This document shows, piece after piece, positions 21,504 through 32,298 of a stretch of 64,000 nt of DNA. The stretch covers positions 16,324,001-16,388,000 of the forward strand of contig OX621253.1 in NCBI GenBank assembly GCA_951640165.1, read 5' to 3'. The DNA is from Pseudoips prasinana. Lineage: Eukaryota; Arthropoda; Insecta; Lepidoptera; Nolidae. The notes under the pieces are model-generated. The model was not told the DNA's origin and did not search any database. It was given only the letters and a program-made list of their open reading frames with translations. Positions within the stretch are counted from its first letter, which is position 1, and each line of letters opens with the position of its first letter. A program made the translations under genes and the position numbers.

Positions 21504-21573
21504 ATGGCCTGTTGGTCTAGTGGTTAGAAACCCTTACTGCTAACAGAGGTCGTGAGTTCGATCCCCACACAGG
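21504..21573 (+). mobile_element. SINE-2 head only
   Basis: GGCCTGTTGGTCTAGTGGTT (A box) and GTGAGTTCGATCCCCAC (B box) followed directly by an ATTTATTT tail. A 3'-truncated SINE. Confidence 0.7.
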
Positions 21574-22895
21574 AAAAATATTTATTTATTTATTATTCAA
21601 ACACATTTACAACACCTTTACAGAAAATTCCACAGTGATATTGTAAGCTATATGAAACATAATAATTATATCTTAATAGTATTAGACTACTATATGGCAC
21701 TGTTTACAATGCAACTTTGTGCAACTTCTGCAAATTTCGGCTGGCTACAGTTATATATATCTACTTCCATAGCTATTATATTAATGAGACGTATGGCGCG
21801 CGACGCGTGTGTGATGAGTACGATTTTATGTTCTGTATATAAATATGTCGAAAAAAGTGTGGATTATCTCTTGAATCTTCACAGTCTCACGATTAAGGCG
21901 TAGGTACTTTGTACGATTACATTTAAAGTAGTAGATTTACTTCCAAATCTATTTAGGTTATATACTTTGGCAGACAGTTTCTAGGCACTAGTTGTCCGTT
22001 CGGAGCTTCGAAGAGAAGTGCTCCAGCACGCAGTCACGCTTCGTCGATTCGTACGAACCTCATGCCAGACTTTGTCGTAGCGCGCCAACTTCACACTTGC
22101 GTTTCGTATTAAGCCGATATTTCGTACTTATGATCATTCTGACAAATATAAATATCTTAAATATTAACACATAAATATCTTGAGACTTATATCTGCTTAG
22201 TTTAGGATCAGATGGCAGTGTGTTAATTGTAATACAATGCCAGTTTGAGCTAGATGACACTCTGATATAACCCGGATATTTATTTATTTCGGCTATTTAG
22301 AAGAAGAGGATTTGAATACAAGTAATAAGAGTTTCTTCTGCTGTTTCCTCATGACTATTAACTATGTACGTTACAAAAATACAGATGAGTAAGCAACGTT
22401 GCTTTGTTTTTTGGAATAAGAGTTTTGTAGCTCCTTGACATGCATATGGGGAGCTGAGATAGCATTTGGGAGTTTTAGACTTAATGTATTCTATTTCAAC
22501 GGCTTTGTAGCGCTTTGGGTGTATTGCATTTGTTAAATTCGTTATAAGACAGGTTTAAAAAAAATATGTTACCATCTAGGTCCATCATGGTAATTACTTA
22601 AATCACTGTGTCACAAAATGCATCCCGGCTTGAAACCGACAATTAGCGGAATTTACACTACATGTACATTGGATTATACAAATTAATTATGTATTTTGAT
22701 TACCATGAACTTTATATTAGTGATGACATAACTTTACTATTAAGTAATGGAATAACCACTAAACTTTTTATTTGGAATGAATATGAAATTCCATGATAAT
22801 CATAGTACGTAATGTGGATTTAATTAAGCTGGGGTGCAATTTGCATAGCCCTTTAGTCCGCAAAAAATATGCAAATACAAGAAGTACTATATAAA
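21574..22895. other. No gene; small SINE-2 tail at 22190-22235
   Basis: The only recognisable part is GCTTAGTTTAGGATCAGATG with GCAGTGTGTTAATTGT at 22197-22230, a SINE-2 tail fragment. The remainder is AT-rich; the 83-codon frame at 21652 has no motif. Confidence 0.5.
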
Positions 22896-23100
22896 AAGCT
22901 TGGTAGTCTAGTGTGCGACACCAGAAGTCGTGAGTTAGATCCCCACCCAGAACTAATCTTTGTGTGATAAGCACGATTACTTGTGTTGTATCTACTCGTA
23001 TAATATAAAAGTAGGTACGTTTATCAGTTGTCTCGTTTCCGTTGGTACAGGCTCTGCCTAATTTGGGATCAGATGACAGTGTCTTACTAGTCCCAAGATA
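22896..23100 (+). mobile_element. SINE-2, diverged copy
   Basis: Degraded head (GTGAGTTAGATCCCCACCCA), body TTTGTGTGATAAGCACGATT and tail CTGCCTAATTTGGGATCAGA. Confidence 0.75.
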
Positions 23101-23124
23101 TTTGTTGACAAGATATGATATTTG

Positions 23125-23394
23125 ACAGGGGCACTCTCTATTGCGTCACTCTCATGATCCCATGGGACCCCTAGCGACGCGACCGGGAAAAGGTCAGGTA
23201 CAGGACCGACGGATTTACGTGTTCTACGAAGCACGGGGTAATTATACCGCCAACACCCAGACTTCCATCTGATACTGAGAAATTTCTTTTTACGGAAAAA
23301 TCCCAAAATCACTTTTAGGCCCGACCTGGGATTTGAACCTAGGATCTCATTATCTGCGGTTGAACACGCTACCGCTAGACCAACGAGGCAGTCA
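23125..23394 (-). mobile_element. SINE-1, tail truncated
   Basis: On minus: GACTGCCTCGTTGGTCTAGC head, GGTTCAAATCCCAGG B box, then the central body. It stops at GTGCCCCTGT, so about 80 bp of the tail are missing. Confidence 0.85.
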
Positions 23395-24840
23395 GAACCC
23401 TTCTTAATAAGATCCTTAATATATACCTACCAAAGTTATCAGACCTCGACATATCGAAATCCACTACACAATACTTACCCAATACTGAAGGAACAAAGCT
23501 TTGTAGCTTAACAGTACAAACTCGTGAGACAAGAGGCCCCTGTATGGTTTATTCATAGAATATGTTGTTCATTACTCCTTGTTCTACAACCTGCGTTCTA
23601 TAGTTAGGGATAATTACTCCGAAACTACCCTATAACGGCCCTCTAACCCTCTCCACGTGACGTGGGGTTTTATCAGGCCGGTCCATATCTCAAAGAGGCA
23701 GCTCGTTTACACGCGACGGAAATTACGTCGTTGTGAAGACGACCCTGGTTTAAAGATCGCGGCATTTTGGAGCACCACGAAAAATATACGGACCATGGCG
23801 TATATTTACTGTTTACTTATAAACGACTTAGACAGTAACTTTCTCCATTATTAGGTCATACAGGGCGTATACTATAGTAATACTATCCTAGGACATTATT
23901 CACACACTGAAATAGAAAAGTTGTTATCTGTACTAGGTATCTGAACAGTGTACCTAGACAAGATCTTACTTAACTTTTATAATTCACGAAATTTTAATAT
24001 TAATATTTGAGATCATCATATTAAAACACATAAGGCTTCATTGAAGTACACTTTTAAATATGCACTCAGTGCTTATACTGACAGTAGGTACATTATGTTA
24101 CGACTAGTTGCTGTACTAAAGGAATGAGCTATAATGATAATAAGCAATAGTTCTCGTAGAGCGTGTTTGTATGCTCCACGCATTTTACACACGGCCATAT
24201 AATAACAAATTAAGCAGATTGTACATACAATTGTACGTCTATTATATGTTCGTAAAGTACCCCGCGACACAGGGAATATATTCTCTAGTGCGGGCGTTGT
24301 CATGAAAAAAAGAAAAGAATTATACTCCGAGCGGTTTTCCAATTTTTATTATTCATTGAATAAACGGGGGGAAATAACGTTCAAAATTAACGCACAAGTA
24401 AAGAAACAAAGGCTACAACTTCTGATCGAAATCACGAAAAGTTAGCTTTTGTTAGCTGAAGCAAGTTCCACAATTGGTTAAGAAAATGCTTCGTTCTAAT
24501 GAACGCATTCGGTCGCAGAAGTTAAGACAATAGTATTTTCGGCAGCCGAGTTAATAGTTACGGCGGTTATTAGTCACACACTACTGAGGACCAAGGTTTA
24601 GAAGATCTATATAAACCTAATTGGCGTATGTGAATTCTGTCCAGAGTATCCTTAGTTCAAGCTTGGCTTAGTTTGATCTAGAAGGCCCTGTGTGGTAACT
24701 CCCGGACATTTTTTTAAGTGAAAACATCTTTAATGTTATTGTGCACCTTTTTTGGAATGGGGCCTGATCGAATATTACTAAGATGGAGGGTCTTTTTTAA
24801 TTCACACTGGCCGAAAACTTCTTTAGCGGCGTTGTGCACT
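23395..24840. other. No gene; SINE-4 tail at 24230-24310
   Basis: At 24230-24310 CGTCTATTATATGTTCGTAA, CGCGACACAGGGAATATATT and CTAGTGCGGGCGTTGTC match the SINE-4 tail. The rest has no recognisable feature. Confidence 0.5.
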
Positions 24841-25499
24841 TTTTTTTAGGGTTCCGTAGCCAAATGGCAAAAAACGGAACCCTTATAGATTCGTCATGTC
24901 TGTCTGTCTGTCGGTCTGTCTATCCGTCCGTATGTCACAGCCACTTTTTTCCGAAACTATAAGAGCTGTACTACTGAAACTTGGTAAGTAGCTGTATTCT
25001 GTGAACCGCATTAAGATTTATACACAAAAATAGAAAAAGAACAATTATTTTGGGGGGTCACCATACATGACTGAACTGAAACTCAAAAAATTTTTTTCAT
25101 CGTACCCATACATGTCTATGGATAGGTCTTCAAAAATGATATTGAGGTTTCTAATATCATTAGAAACCTCATATATTTTTCTAAACTGAATAGTTTGCGC
25201 GAACTGAATAGAAGTTAGAGGGGGGGGGGGGGGGACACCCATTTTACCACTTCCAAAGTGGTAAAATGGGTGTCCCCCCCCCCCCTCTAACTTCTAAAAT
25301 AAGACAATGATAAAACTAAAAAAAATATGATGTATATTACCATGTAAACTAACAACGAAAATTGGTTTGACCGAGATCTAGCAAGTAGTTTTTTTTTAAT
25401 ACGACATAAACCGCAATTTGCATTCATTTAATCAACTGGAATACTTGCTGCTATGGAACCCTTCATGTGCGAGTCCGACTCGCACTTGGCCGGTTTTTC
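24841..25499 (+). mobile_element. Family G element, near full length
   Basis: It starts TTTTTTTAGGGTTCCGTAGC and ends GAGTCCGACTCGCACTTGGC then CGGTTTTT. This is a very common lepidopteran repeat whose class I cannot name with certainty. Shared internal landmarks are TTCGTCATGTCTGTCTGTCT, AACTATAAGAGCTGTACT and TAGTTTGCGCGAA. Compared with other copies it has gained two inverted duplications (about 25131-25165 and 25211-25294). Confidence 0.8.
25211..25294. repeat. Inverted duplication, ~40-bp arms
   Basis: GAAGTTAGAG, a G run and ACACCCATTTTACCACTT return as AAGTGGTAAAATGGGTGT, a C run and CTCTAACTTC after three bases. The G run is 15 and the C run 13-14, so the arms differ slightly. Other family G copies have only the right arm. 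Confidence 0.9.
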
Positions 25500-25730
25500 T
25501 TAATTATTTTAGATTTTTTGCAGCCGATTGCCAAAACAAATTTGGTTCTATTTTAAAAATTTATTACTATCATATTGGGGAAGCAAGCAATTACTATGGG
25601 TTTTTTCCACCCAAAGGAAGTCGCATTTTCCACTCGCTACTCGGATCAAATAAACACTACTTTCCGAGTATGTGAAAAGAAAAAATAGTTTTCACTTCTA
25701 TCGGCAGTCCCCAAAGACTGCGCCGCATGT

Positions 25731-25781
25731 TTTTTTTATTATTTATCAACACAGCCTACGTGTTGATAAATAATAAAAAAA
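25731..25781. repeat. Inverted repeat, 22-bp arms
   Basis: TTTTTTTATTATTTATCAAC plus AC, loop AGCCTAC, then the exact complement ending AAATAATAAAAAAA. Confidence 0.9.
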
Positions 25782-25896
25782 CTACTACCCTGAAAATAAA
25801 TGGAGCACAGTTGGTATTAAATATAAAATGCAATTTTACCAATATCATTTAAGTTCTTAGTAACTCAGTTAGTTGCGTTTTTTTAATATAAGTGAC

Positions 25897-26012
25897 TATA
25901 GCTGTACCCCGCGGATTTACCCGCGTTAAACTTTATAAATTATAGCTTATGTGTTATTCGGATATGTAAGCTGTATTTCTACAAAGTTTCATTTATTCGC
26001 ATTTATAATGTC
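25897..26012 (-). mobile_element. Helitron fragment
   Basis: Minus 3' end with GCGGGTAAATCCGCGGGGTA hairpin and a decayed CTAG (CTATAG). The 5' half (GCATTTATAATG) is partly preserved. Confidence 0.65.
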
Positions 26013-26043
26013 ATTGGGATAAGTGATATAAAATCTATGAACC

Positions 26044-26170
26044 CTTAGGGTCAGCGCAGACAGAGAGCAGCGCAGTGGAGAGGATTTTATTAAGGCACTA
26101 GAAAATCAAGTTAAGAGCTATAGGAATAAAGTGCATATCGCCGTCCCCGTAGAATAAAATGATAATTACT
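26044..26170 (+). repeat. Left terminal inverted repeat
   Basis: Matches the reverse complement of 29355-29535. It lacks about 60 bp that the right end has between the two conserved blocks, so one end has suffered an indel. Confidence 0.85.
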
Positions 26171-27432
26171 AAAACTCCACTTTTCAGGAAAAATAAAAAA
26201 CATGTTTTCGTCGATTACTTCTTAAGTACTGGACGTAGACTGGTGATTGTTAGTTTAGAAAAAAAGTTATTTTTTGAATGTTCGACATGTTTTAGTGAAA
26301 GACGCCTAATTATTAAACTAAAGATATTATATATAAAAAAATAAGAAGTTAGTAAAAATTAATCACCGTCTAAGTTCTATAATGTCGATTATCCTTTTGT
26401 TCTCCGTACAGCCTGACCAGATTCAAATATTGCACTCTTTACTTATCATTTTATTCTACGGGTTTTTAGGATGCAAGTGTTGATGATAATAGTTTCATAT
26501 CGTCTTCTTCTTGTAAATATTGTATATATTTTTTTCTGTAAAGGATTTGAATTTGATTTCCCAATGAAACTATGATATGGTAAACAACATTAGTTTTATT
26601 CAATACAAGTGTTTTAAAAATAACTTGGTATAATAACTTTTTCCAAATCGTTGTTTAAAAATATCTAGGTTCTCATTCCAAAAAGTGAAAACATAAAAAA
26701 ACTAAATATTGAAAAACAATAGTATTTTTCTTAACTTTACACTTTTTGTACCTTCATTTAGTATTAATATTAAAGTCAGCCTTATGATCCGATATAATCT
26801 GAATTATTATTAATACAAAGATTATTGTTATTACACGAAACAAATTATTAATATAATCATAATTACTTACATAATTTGTCTTCAATATAACAGCTTCGTT
26901 ATCACATGTATCATATAAAATCAGTTCCTTATATAATGTAATAATGTAATAATGTTCATAAATAAAATAAAGATGGGTGACTAATCATAATGATGTTCCT
27001 CATTTTCGTTACTGCTACCAGAACAGCTTCTGTCATAAGTCAAGGGCTCGTAAAACCACGATAGTAAATTGGAATATCTTAGTGTAACACGTTTGGAGTC
27101 CGCGCACATAGACAGGACTTGGGACTGCTAACTTGCTGGTACCCCGTCTGCTTCTTATTCCTCTGACAGACGCTGTATTTAATTGGAAAATTCAGAATCA
27201 GAAGAAAGAGTTGTATTTATAATTTAAAATTGATGGATTTTAATGTGAGGCATTTACTTCCATGATATTTTTGGCTCCTTGTTTTTTAACCAGTTCTTAT
27301 TGTCTATTAACTTTTTATATTGTAAAACTCTGCTTGCGTCATCTCTTTAACTTGATATTTTTTCCATGTAACTTCGCGTTCATAATGATTGTGTACATCT
27401 AATCAGGCGTTTATACAAATGTTGGAATGCTA

Positions 27433-27487
27433 AAGTTGCCATGGCCAAAGTGAGGGGGATTCCATCCCCTCACTTTGGCTATGGCAA
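27433..27487. repeat. Inverted repeat at the pseudogene's 3' end
   Basis: TGCCATGGCCAAAGTGAGGG and CCCTCACTTTGGCTATGGCA pair around an 8-10-base loop with one mismatch. The arm lies at the break in the transposase frame. Confidence 0.85.
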
Positions 27488-28840
27488 ATTTTAAAGAATC
27501 GATGTGTAATTAAATTAAATCTCTGTCTGTCTGTTTCTGTTTTTATTTTGTCCGCGACAACCGTCGGAGTAAAATGATAGGTTATGGGTGTCTGTTTGTT
27601 TTTTATTAAGTAGAAATTGCCATAAGCAACTATCAATTTCATTTGCCTCCCTTTTAGCAATCTGACCATGCCTAACATAACAATTACCTTTACTCTGAGT
27701 AGCATCATAGACAGTGAAACTATAAATGACATACTTCCTTTTGTAGTGGAACGATCCAACTTCAGATTGTGGGATGCTCAAAACTTTTTCCAAAACGAAG
27801 ATTGCTACAGTTGTTTCTGAGGGATCAATAGTGTAAATAATTAATCATTAAACTTAGTGGTGAATATTGTATCGTATTGATGTTTAGTGGCTAAAAGGAA
27901 GTCAAATACATGTTGTCGCTCTGTAGAGGTGATACATTTTGGTTATATTAAGTAGTTCTGAGAGGTATTTCCTTGTAGAATCTTTTCTTACGTAATGAGA
28001 CTCAACAGTGGAGAACAATTAAATGTGCCTTATGATATTTTCTTCCGTTGCAATGGGCAATTTACATGGCCTATTTTCATGTCACCCTCTTTTTGTGAAA
28101 ATATCGTCAGGTTAAGAGTTTTCTAGTACTGTATAAACAGTTTGATGTGAAATGCTTAGAGTAATTATGAAAATTGTTTTGCATACTTGGTCTTTTTTTA
28201 ATCTATTGTAAAGAAGTAATGGATCAATTGGGTTCGGGTGTGTTTTTGGTCTACAGTGACTCGCTTAACATCTTTGACTAATGCATGATTTACGATATAT
28301 TGCCACCGTCTCTCATGATCTCCTATTTTATAATATTGCGATGCTACTATCGATTGCGATGATACTCTTTGCTCATGAGTTATCTTTTCGCCACATTACT
28401 TCGTGCACTTACAACTAACTTTTAAAACATTTTTGTCGTACATTTTCTTGGATCTGCTGCCGCTATAGGGTTCTCCTGATTTTTTTCATTTTATGTTTTT
28501 AACAAAAAATGAAAAAACTTCGTTCTTTCTTTCGTTTTAAATCTTGTTTTCATTTTCTCGTATTTTCTCCCTGTGTGGATTTTTGAACTGTACCTACGTA
28601 ATGAATGAATTTCGGCTTAGTCTTCTGAATCATGGTCTTCATTATGATCAGGGTTCTGATAGTCGGCTATGTTACCATTTTGTCCTTTTTGTGTCAGATT
28701 TTGATGACTTACTGTTATGCTTTCATTGATAATAATCTTATGTCCGACAAGATAGAATCGGAAATATTTTCAGGTTCTAATGTTGCATCCAAATCAACAA
28801 GAGACGGTGTTGGTTCTCCTTCTTTTTCACCTTCGCGATT

Positions 28841-28870
28841 ATTAAGAGTATTACTAGTAATACTCTTAAT
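28841..28870. repeat. 30-bp perfect palindrome
   Basis: ATTAAGAGTATTACT followed by AGTAATACTCTTAAT, with no loop, inside the N-terminal part of the pseudogene. Confidence 0.9.
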
Positions 28871-29354
28871 AAGGTTGACGGCTGATTATCGTTTTGAAAT
28901 ATTTGATTTAAGCATCTTTTTGATGACAGCTTGGTATTTTACCTCTATTTTCCATTATCTTCATGTAGTGAAGTAGGTTTCAAATGATGACAATATGTCT
29001 TACTGTTCAAAACTAAAAACGTAGTTTCACTAACACATCTTTACACTAAGCGTCTATTTGGTTTGAACGAGAATAAAATGATAACTGCATTTATCATTTT
29101 CTAGTAGAATATTTTTCACGAGAACATAAGTCTATGAATGTTTATCATACTAATAAGTAGGAATACATTTCGATAATATTATATTAACAGTTTTTTCTCG
29201 TAATTTAAGGCCTGCCTTAAATCTTTGAATACTATTGTAAAATATTGAAACTTCGTAAAATAAGTGTATAAAAATTACGAAAAAATTGAGCTGATGTATT
29301 ACCACCCACAGATTCCAAAAATGACATAACACTAAGACTAAGACAATGGCAGTT

Positions 29355-29535
29355 ATCATTTTATTCTCCGGGGACGGCGATATGTGTTTGAACCTGACAA
29401 TATGCTCGCGCAGTCTCGCGCATTATAATGTTCAAGCATACATGCACTTTATTTAAATAATGTTAAAGTTGATTTTCTAGTGCCTTAATAAAATCCTCTC
29501 CGCTGCGCTCCTCTCTGTCTGCGCTGGCCCTTAAG
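29355..29535 (-). repeat. Right terminal inverted repeat
   Basis: Reverse complement of the left end, with GAGGAGCGCAGCGGAGAGG against GAGCAGCGCAGTGGAGAGG at the outer block and CGCCGTCCCCGGAGAATAAA at the inner block. Confidence 0.85.
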
Positions 29536-29603
29536 CGCCCCATGATATAATAACCTCATTTTAAAATCTACTGTGTTCTAATAAGTGCTAAAGTCATTCA
29601 TTT

Positions 29604-29751
29604 ATAGACCCTACAGGATGGACCAATGATGTTGTGAGGGTCGTTGCAAGCAGCTGGATGCGGATAGCGCAAGACCGGCAACTGTGGAGAACTTTGGGGG
29701 AGGCCTTTGTCCAGCTGTGCGAGTCTTTCGCCTGATATGTATGGTGATGAT
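29604..29751 (+). mobile_element. RTE LINE 3' end
   Basis: CCCTACAGGATGGACCAATG, AGCTGGATGCGGATAGCGC and GGGGGAGGCCTTTGTCCAGC match the RTE tail, ending in a GATGATG run. Confidence 0.85.
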
Positions 29752-30027
29752 GAATAGTTAGTCACTTATCTTAGATACTAAATTTAACCTGCTTGATACT
29801 ACATCACTGCGATAAATTGTCAATTTGCACATTACATATACATAGCACATGATATTATTGGAAATTGAATTAATAATTTATGAGCCAGCCGCCACGTTTA
29901 ACTCAATACTGGTATTGTTTACTGATATTTGAATTTACTGATATCGCTGTAATACATCAACTCGACTGACATGCACATGGTATGCCCGATGACGTGTTCA
30001 ATATTAATGAAATTTAGTCGGGAAAAT

Positions 30028-30240
30028 AAATAATAATAATAATAATAAAAAGGGTTTATTTCATCTCCACAAATTACATTCTTAGGTATTACAGGTATTA
30101 CAAATACAGTTGACAAAAGGTTTGGCAAATTTGTAACTTGTGGGAGATCTGGAGTCTAAGCTAAGCCTAGGCCTGTATTTTAGCACTCCAGGCCCCCCCA
30201 AAACTTAAGGTGATACATTATAAATATGATGTCAACGGGA
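30028..30240 (-). mobile_element. LINE 3' end, minus strand
   Basis: An ATAATAATAATA microsatellite followed by AAAAAGGGTTTATTTCATCT is the reversed pattern of a LINE tail (AATAAACC then (TTA)n). The body runs to about CCTAGGCCTGTATTTTAGCA and beyond. Family not identified. Confidence 0.55.
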
Positions 30241-30249
30241 TAACAAATG

Positions 30250-30312
30250 GATGTGTGTGTGAGTGTGTGTGTGTGTGTGTGTGTATGTGTGTGTGTGGGG
30301 GTGTGTTTATAA
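30250..30312. repeat. (GT)n microsatellite
   Basis: Imperfect GTGTGTGT tract with GGGGGTG and TGTATG interruptions. The 90-codon plus frame across it (CVCVCVCMCVC) is a low-complexity artefact. Confidence 0.95.
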
Positions 30313-30393
30313 GTGTTTGCGTATGTATGACAATGTATATATATTACAATGACTCATATACGAGATTATATATATATATTCATCCATACTTAC

Positions 30394-30735
30394 TTACTAT
30401 CGTATGGGCGGTGGTTACCCTAGCGTCTTCAATAATACTGCAATTTAATCGCGTCGGCAAAATAAATAAGCTGGATGCTTAGCAACTTACTTATCGTATG
30501 GGTTGTGGTTAACCTAGTGTCAGAGTTGTAGTAGTCCAGTAGGCCTCTGACATGGCTTAACGACTGTTGTGTAATGACTACAACCAGGCCGACAGCTTAA
30601 CGTGCCCTCCGAAGCACGGAGACGCTCAGAGATTCAACCACTTTGGTGGCTACCGATCTGTGGATTGACTGCGAGTCTAACTGCTTAACCTCGCCGATCG
30701 CTTACGGACTAGTGAGAGCATTTAGCTATGTGCGC
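30394..30735 (+). repeat. Family D, tandem partial plus full copy
   Basis: A partial start (TCGTATGGGCGGTGGTTACC) at 30400 is followed 90 bp later by a second start (TCGTATGGGTTGTGGTTAAC) and then a complete copy ending GTGAGAGCATTTAGCTATG. Confidence 0.75.
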
Positions 30736-30768
30736 CTCAAACTCATTGTTTTTTAACATCGCCCGCAT

Positions 30769-31523
30769 TAGGCGATTGGCACACTGCCCCGCATGATGCA
30801 GCGTAGTGCGTGAGTGCGTGTTCTAACGTTGCTTGTAAGTATCTCCGTTTGTATAGAAAACACGAACAGTCCAACACACAGAAATGCATCCACGTGCATT
30901 GCACTGTGTGTTTGACTGTGCGTGTTTTCTATAGTCCACCTAGGTAGCTAGAGAAAGCCGCAGGTTAGCTAGGGTAGGCTCCTCAGCGGCGAGGATCGCT
31001 TTGGCCCCTTAACGCGTCATCGGTGATCCCGTGCAACTGATCACACCCTCTCTTAGAATTCTATTCTTTTCCTTCAGCGGCCCCCTGAGCTATGGCCTGA
31101 ACCCCAAAAGGGTGGCCTCGGGTATTAGTCGTTTAATTTAAACTACTGGTACAGAGCCTTCAGCGCTACCCAAATGCTCATTGCCTTCAATTCTTTAATT
31201 ATAATATTGTACAACTAAATTTCAAAATAATAGATTAGTAACTTGTTATTTATTTTAGGATTTAAGAAATATATCTGATAAAACAGACCGCACGGACGGA
31301 CTAATTAATTTTTTGTAATTTTTATACTGTATTCGACTATGTTTATGTACTGCATTGTGAACTTGACAAGTAAAAGTGTATGTTAATACCCAAGTGCTGA
31401 ATAAATTGCATTATTTCATCATTATTTAATTATTTCATTATACAAACGGAGATACTTACTTACAAGCAACGTTAGAACACGCACTACGCTGCGTCATGCG
31501 GGGCAGTGTGCCAATCGCCTTAG
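30769..31523. mobile_element. Family H element, ~85-bp terminal inverted repeats
   Basis: The left arm 30769-30854 (TTAGGCGATTGGCACACTGC, CCCGCATGATGCAGCGTAGT, CTAACGTTGCTTGTAAG) returns inverted at 31439-31523 with small indels. A third copy of the arm is at 36.69-36.76 kb. The interior has an inner palindrome, a segment shared with 13.0 kb and a LINE-tail-like region. No transposase coding is visible. Confidence 0.7.
30855..30934. repeat. Inner ~80-bp palindrome of family H
   Basis: AGAAAACACGAACAGTCCAA with CACACAGAAATGCAT returns as ATTGCACTGTGTGTTTGACT and GTGCGTGTTTTCT. The centre is CACGTG. A half copy lies at 36.65 kb. Confidence 0.8.
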
Positions 31524-31534
31524 TAAATTAATCA

Positions 31535-31672
31535 CGTGTCACGGGTAGGTACTTTACTGACACATAAATCCGTCAATTATTACACAGCCAGACTCCGAAC
31601 AAGTATTTATGGGTCCCACAAATAGTCGCCCTGCACGCGCGGTAATCGAACTGTCTTAACAAACTGCTCGGA
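31535..31672 (-). mobile_element. SINE-4, diverged copy
   Basis: CCAGACTCCGAACAAGTATT, TATGGGTCCCACAAATAGTC and GTAATCGAACTGTCTTAAC correspond to the SINE-4 body and degraded head in reverse. Confidence 0.65.
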
Positions 31673-31836
31673 GCCTTCAAATTAAAATATAGTACTAAAT
31701 AAAACAAATATATAGTTGCAAAACAACTTGTTATTTATTTAAGGTTTTCTGAACGTATTTATGTAGTTTAAGGGACGGAGGGATGGACGGACTAGATTTA
31801 CTGCTAACTGCTGCTGCTATTAGAGTAGGTATATAT

Positions 31837-32099
31837 GACGGGTCTGTTGGCGTGGTTGGCAAATGCTTGCTTTTCACGCCGGAGGTCGTGGGTTCGATTC
31901 CCACCCAGGACAGATATTTGTGTGCATGAACATGTCTGTTTTTCCTGAGTCTGGGTGTTATTATCTATATAAGTACGTATTTACAAAAGAATAGTAGTAT
32001 ATGTAGTATATAAGTTATCTAGTTCCCATAGTACATGCTCTGCTTCAAATTTTGATCAGATGGCCGTGTATAAATAAAGTCCCAGGATATTATTATTAT
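31837..32099 (+). mobile_element. SINE-2, full length
   Basis: Head GACGGGTCTGTTGGCGTGGT, B box GTGGGTTCGATTCCCACCC, body TTTGTGTGCATGAACATGTC and tail TTTGATCAGATGGCC ending in TATTATTATTA. It interrupts an older repeat whose halves (31.7-31.84 and 32.10-32.17 kb) match 31.2-31.43 kb. Confidence 0.85.
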
Positions 32100-32178
32100 A
32101 CTGCTGCATTGTGAGTTTGCAAGTACAAGTGCATGTTACTATCCAAGTCTTGAATAAATTTCACTTCATTTCTAAAGT

Positions 32179-32278
32179 TTACTTTAAGGAATGTCTTTTG
32201 TAAGGTGGAGGCACTTTGTCAGCCGGGTTGTTCTTTGAGAGAATCAACGCTGTGCCTTACCTTACTTAATTTTACTAC
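32179..32278 (-). mobile_element. Family E LINE tail, upstream part
   Basis: On minus: AAGGCACAGCGTTGATTCTC, CAAAGAACAACCCGGCTGAC and GCCTCCACCTTACAAAAGAC, equivalent to 21.07-21.16 kb. Confidence 0.65.
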
Positions 32279-32298
32279 TATTCACTCTGACTATTGAC

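Larger units (their letters stand above)
27430..28960 (-). pseudogene. Transposase-like gene, frameshifted and stopped
   Basis: Translation of the minus strand gives consecutive protein-like segments that need frame changes and stop read-through. In order they are an acidic N-terminal part (NNREGEKEGEPTPSLVDLDA), SGEPYSGSRSKKMYDKNVLK, HERRWQYIVNHALVKDVKRV, RPCKLPIATEENIIRHI-like, then VESHYVRKDSTRKYLSELLN, and a 92-codon open part (27515-27793) containing KRKYVIYSFTVYDATQSKGN and SFYSDGCRGQNKNR. I recognise this as the family of uncharacterised arthropod proteins with a D-[NG]-C-x-G-Q-N-K-N motif, probably an RNase H-like (DDE) transposase domain in which that D would be catalytic. That role is inference. 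The C-terminal third is missing or unrecognisable. Placement between terminal inverted repeats supports a transposase. Confidence 0.7.
26044..29535 (-). mobile_element. Decayed ~3.5-kb DNA transposon, long TIRs
   Basis: The first ~66 bp (CTTAGGGTCAGCGCAGACAG, then GAGAGGATTTTATTAAGGC, GCACTAGAAAATCAA) recur inverted at 29472-29535 with few mismatches. A second inverted block (ATCGCCGTCCCC, GAATAAAATGATAA) lies further in on both sides. At the right end the sequence is CCCTTAAG and at the left CTTAGGG, so a TTAA-type target is possible. The minus strand carries a broken transposase-like gene. TTAA targets are used by piggyBac and, as I recall, Sola3 elements; I cannot assign the superfamily from sequence alone. 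Confidence 0.8.

Noticed and set aside
24841..25499. Family G as a terminal-inverted-repeat transposon
   Set aside because: Its two ends (AGGGTTCCGTAGCC and CACTTGGCCGG) are not inverted copies of each other, and the internal palindromes are private to this copy.
28632..28976. 114-codon plus-strand frame with hydrophobic stretches
   Set aside because: It is the antisense shadow of the transposase pseudogene N-terminus.
26044..29535. Assignment to piggyBac
   Set aside because: TTAA is seen only at the right end and the coding pieces do not look like a piggyBac transposase, so I left the superfamily open.
30210..30482. 90-codon frame rich in C and V
   Set aside because: It is a translation of the GT microsatellite.
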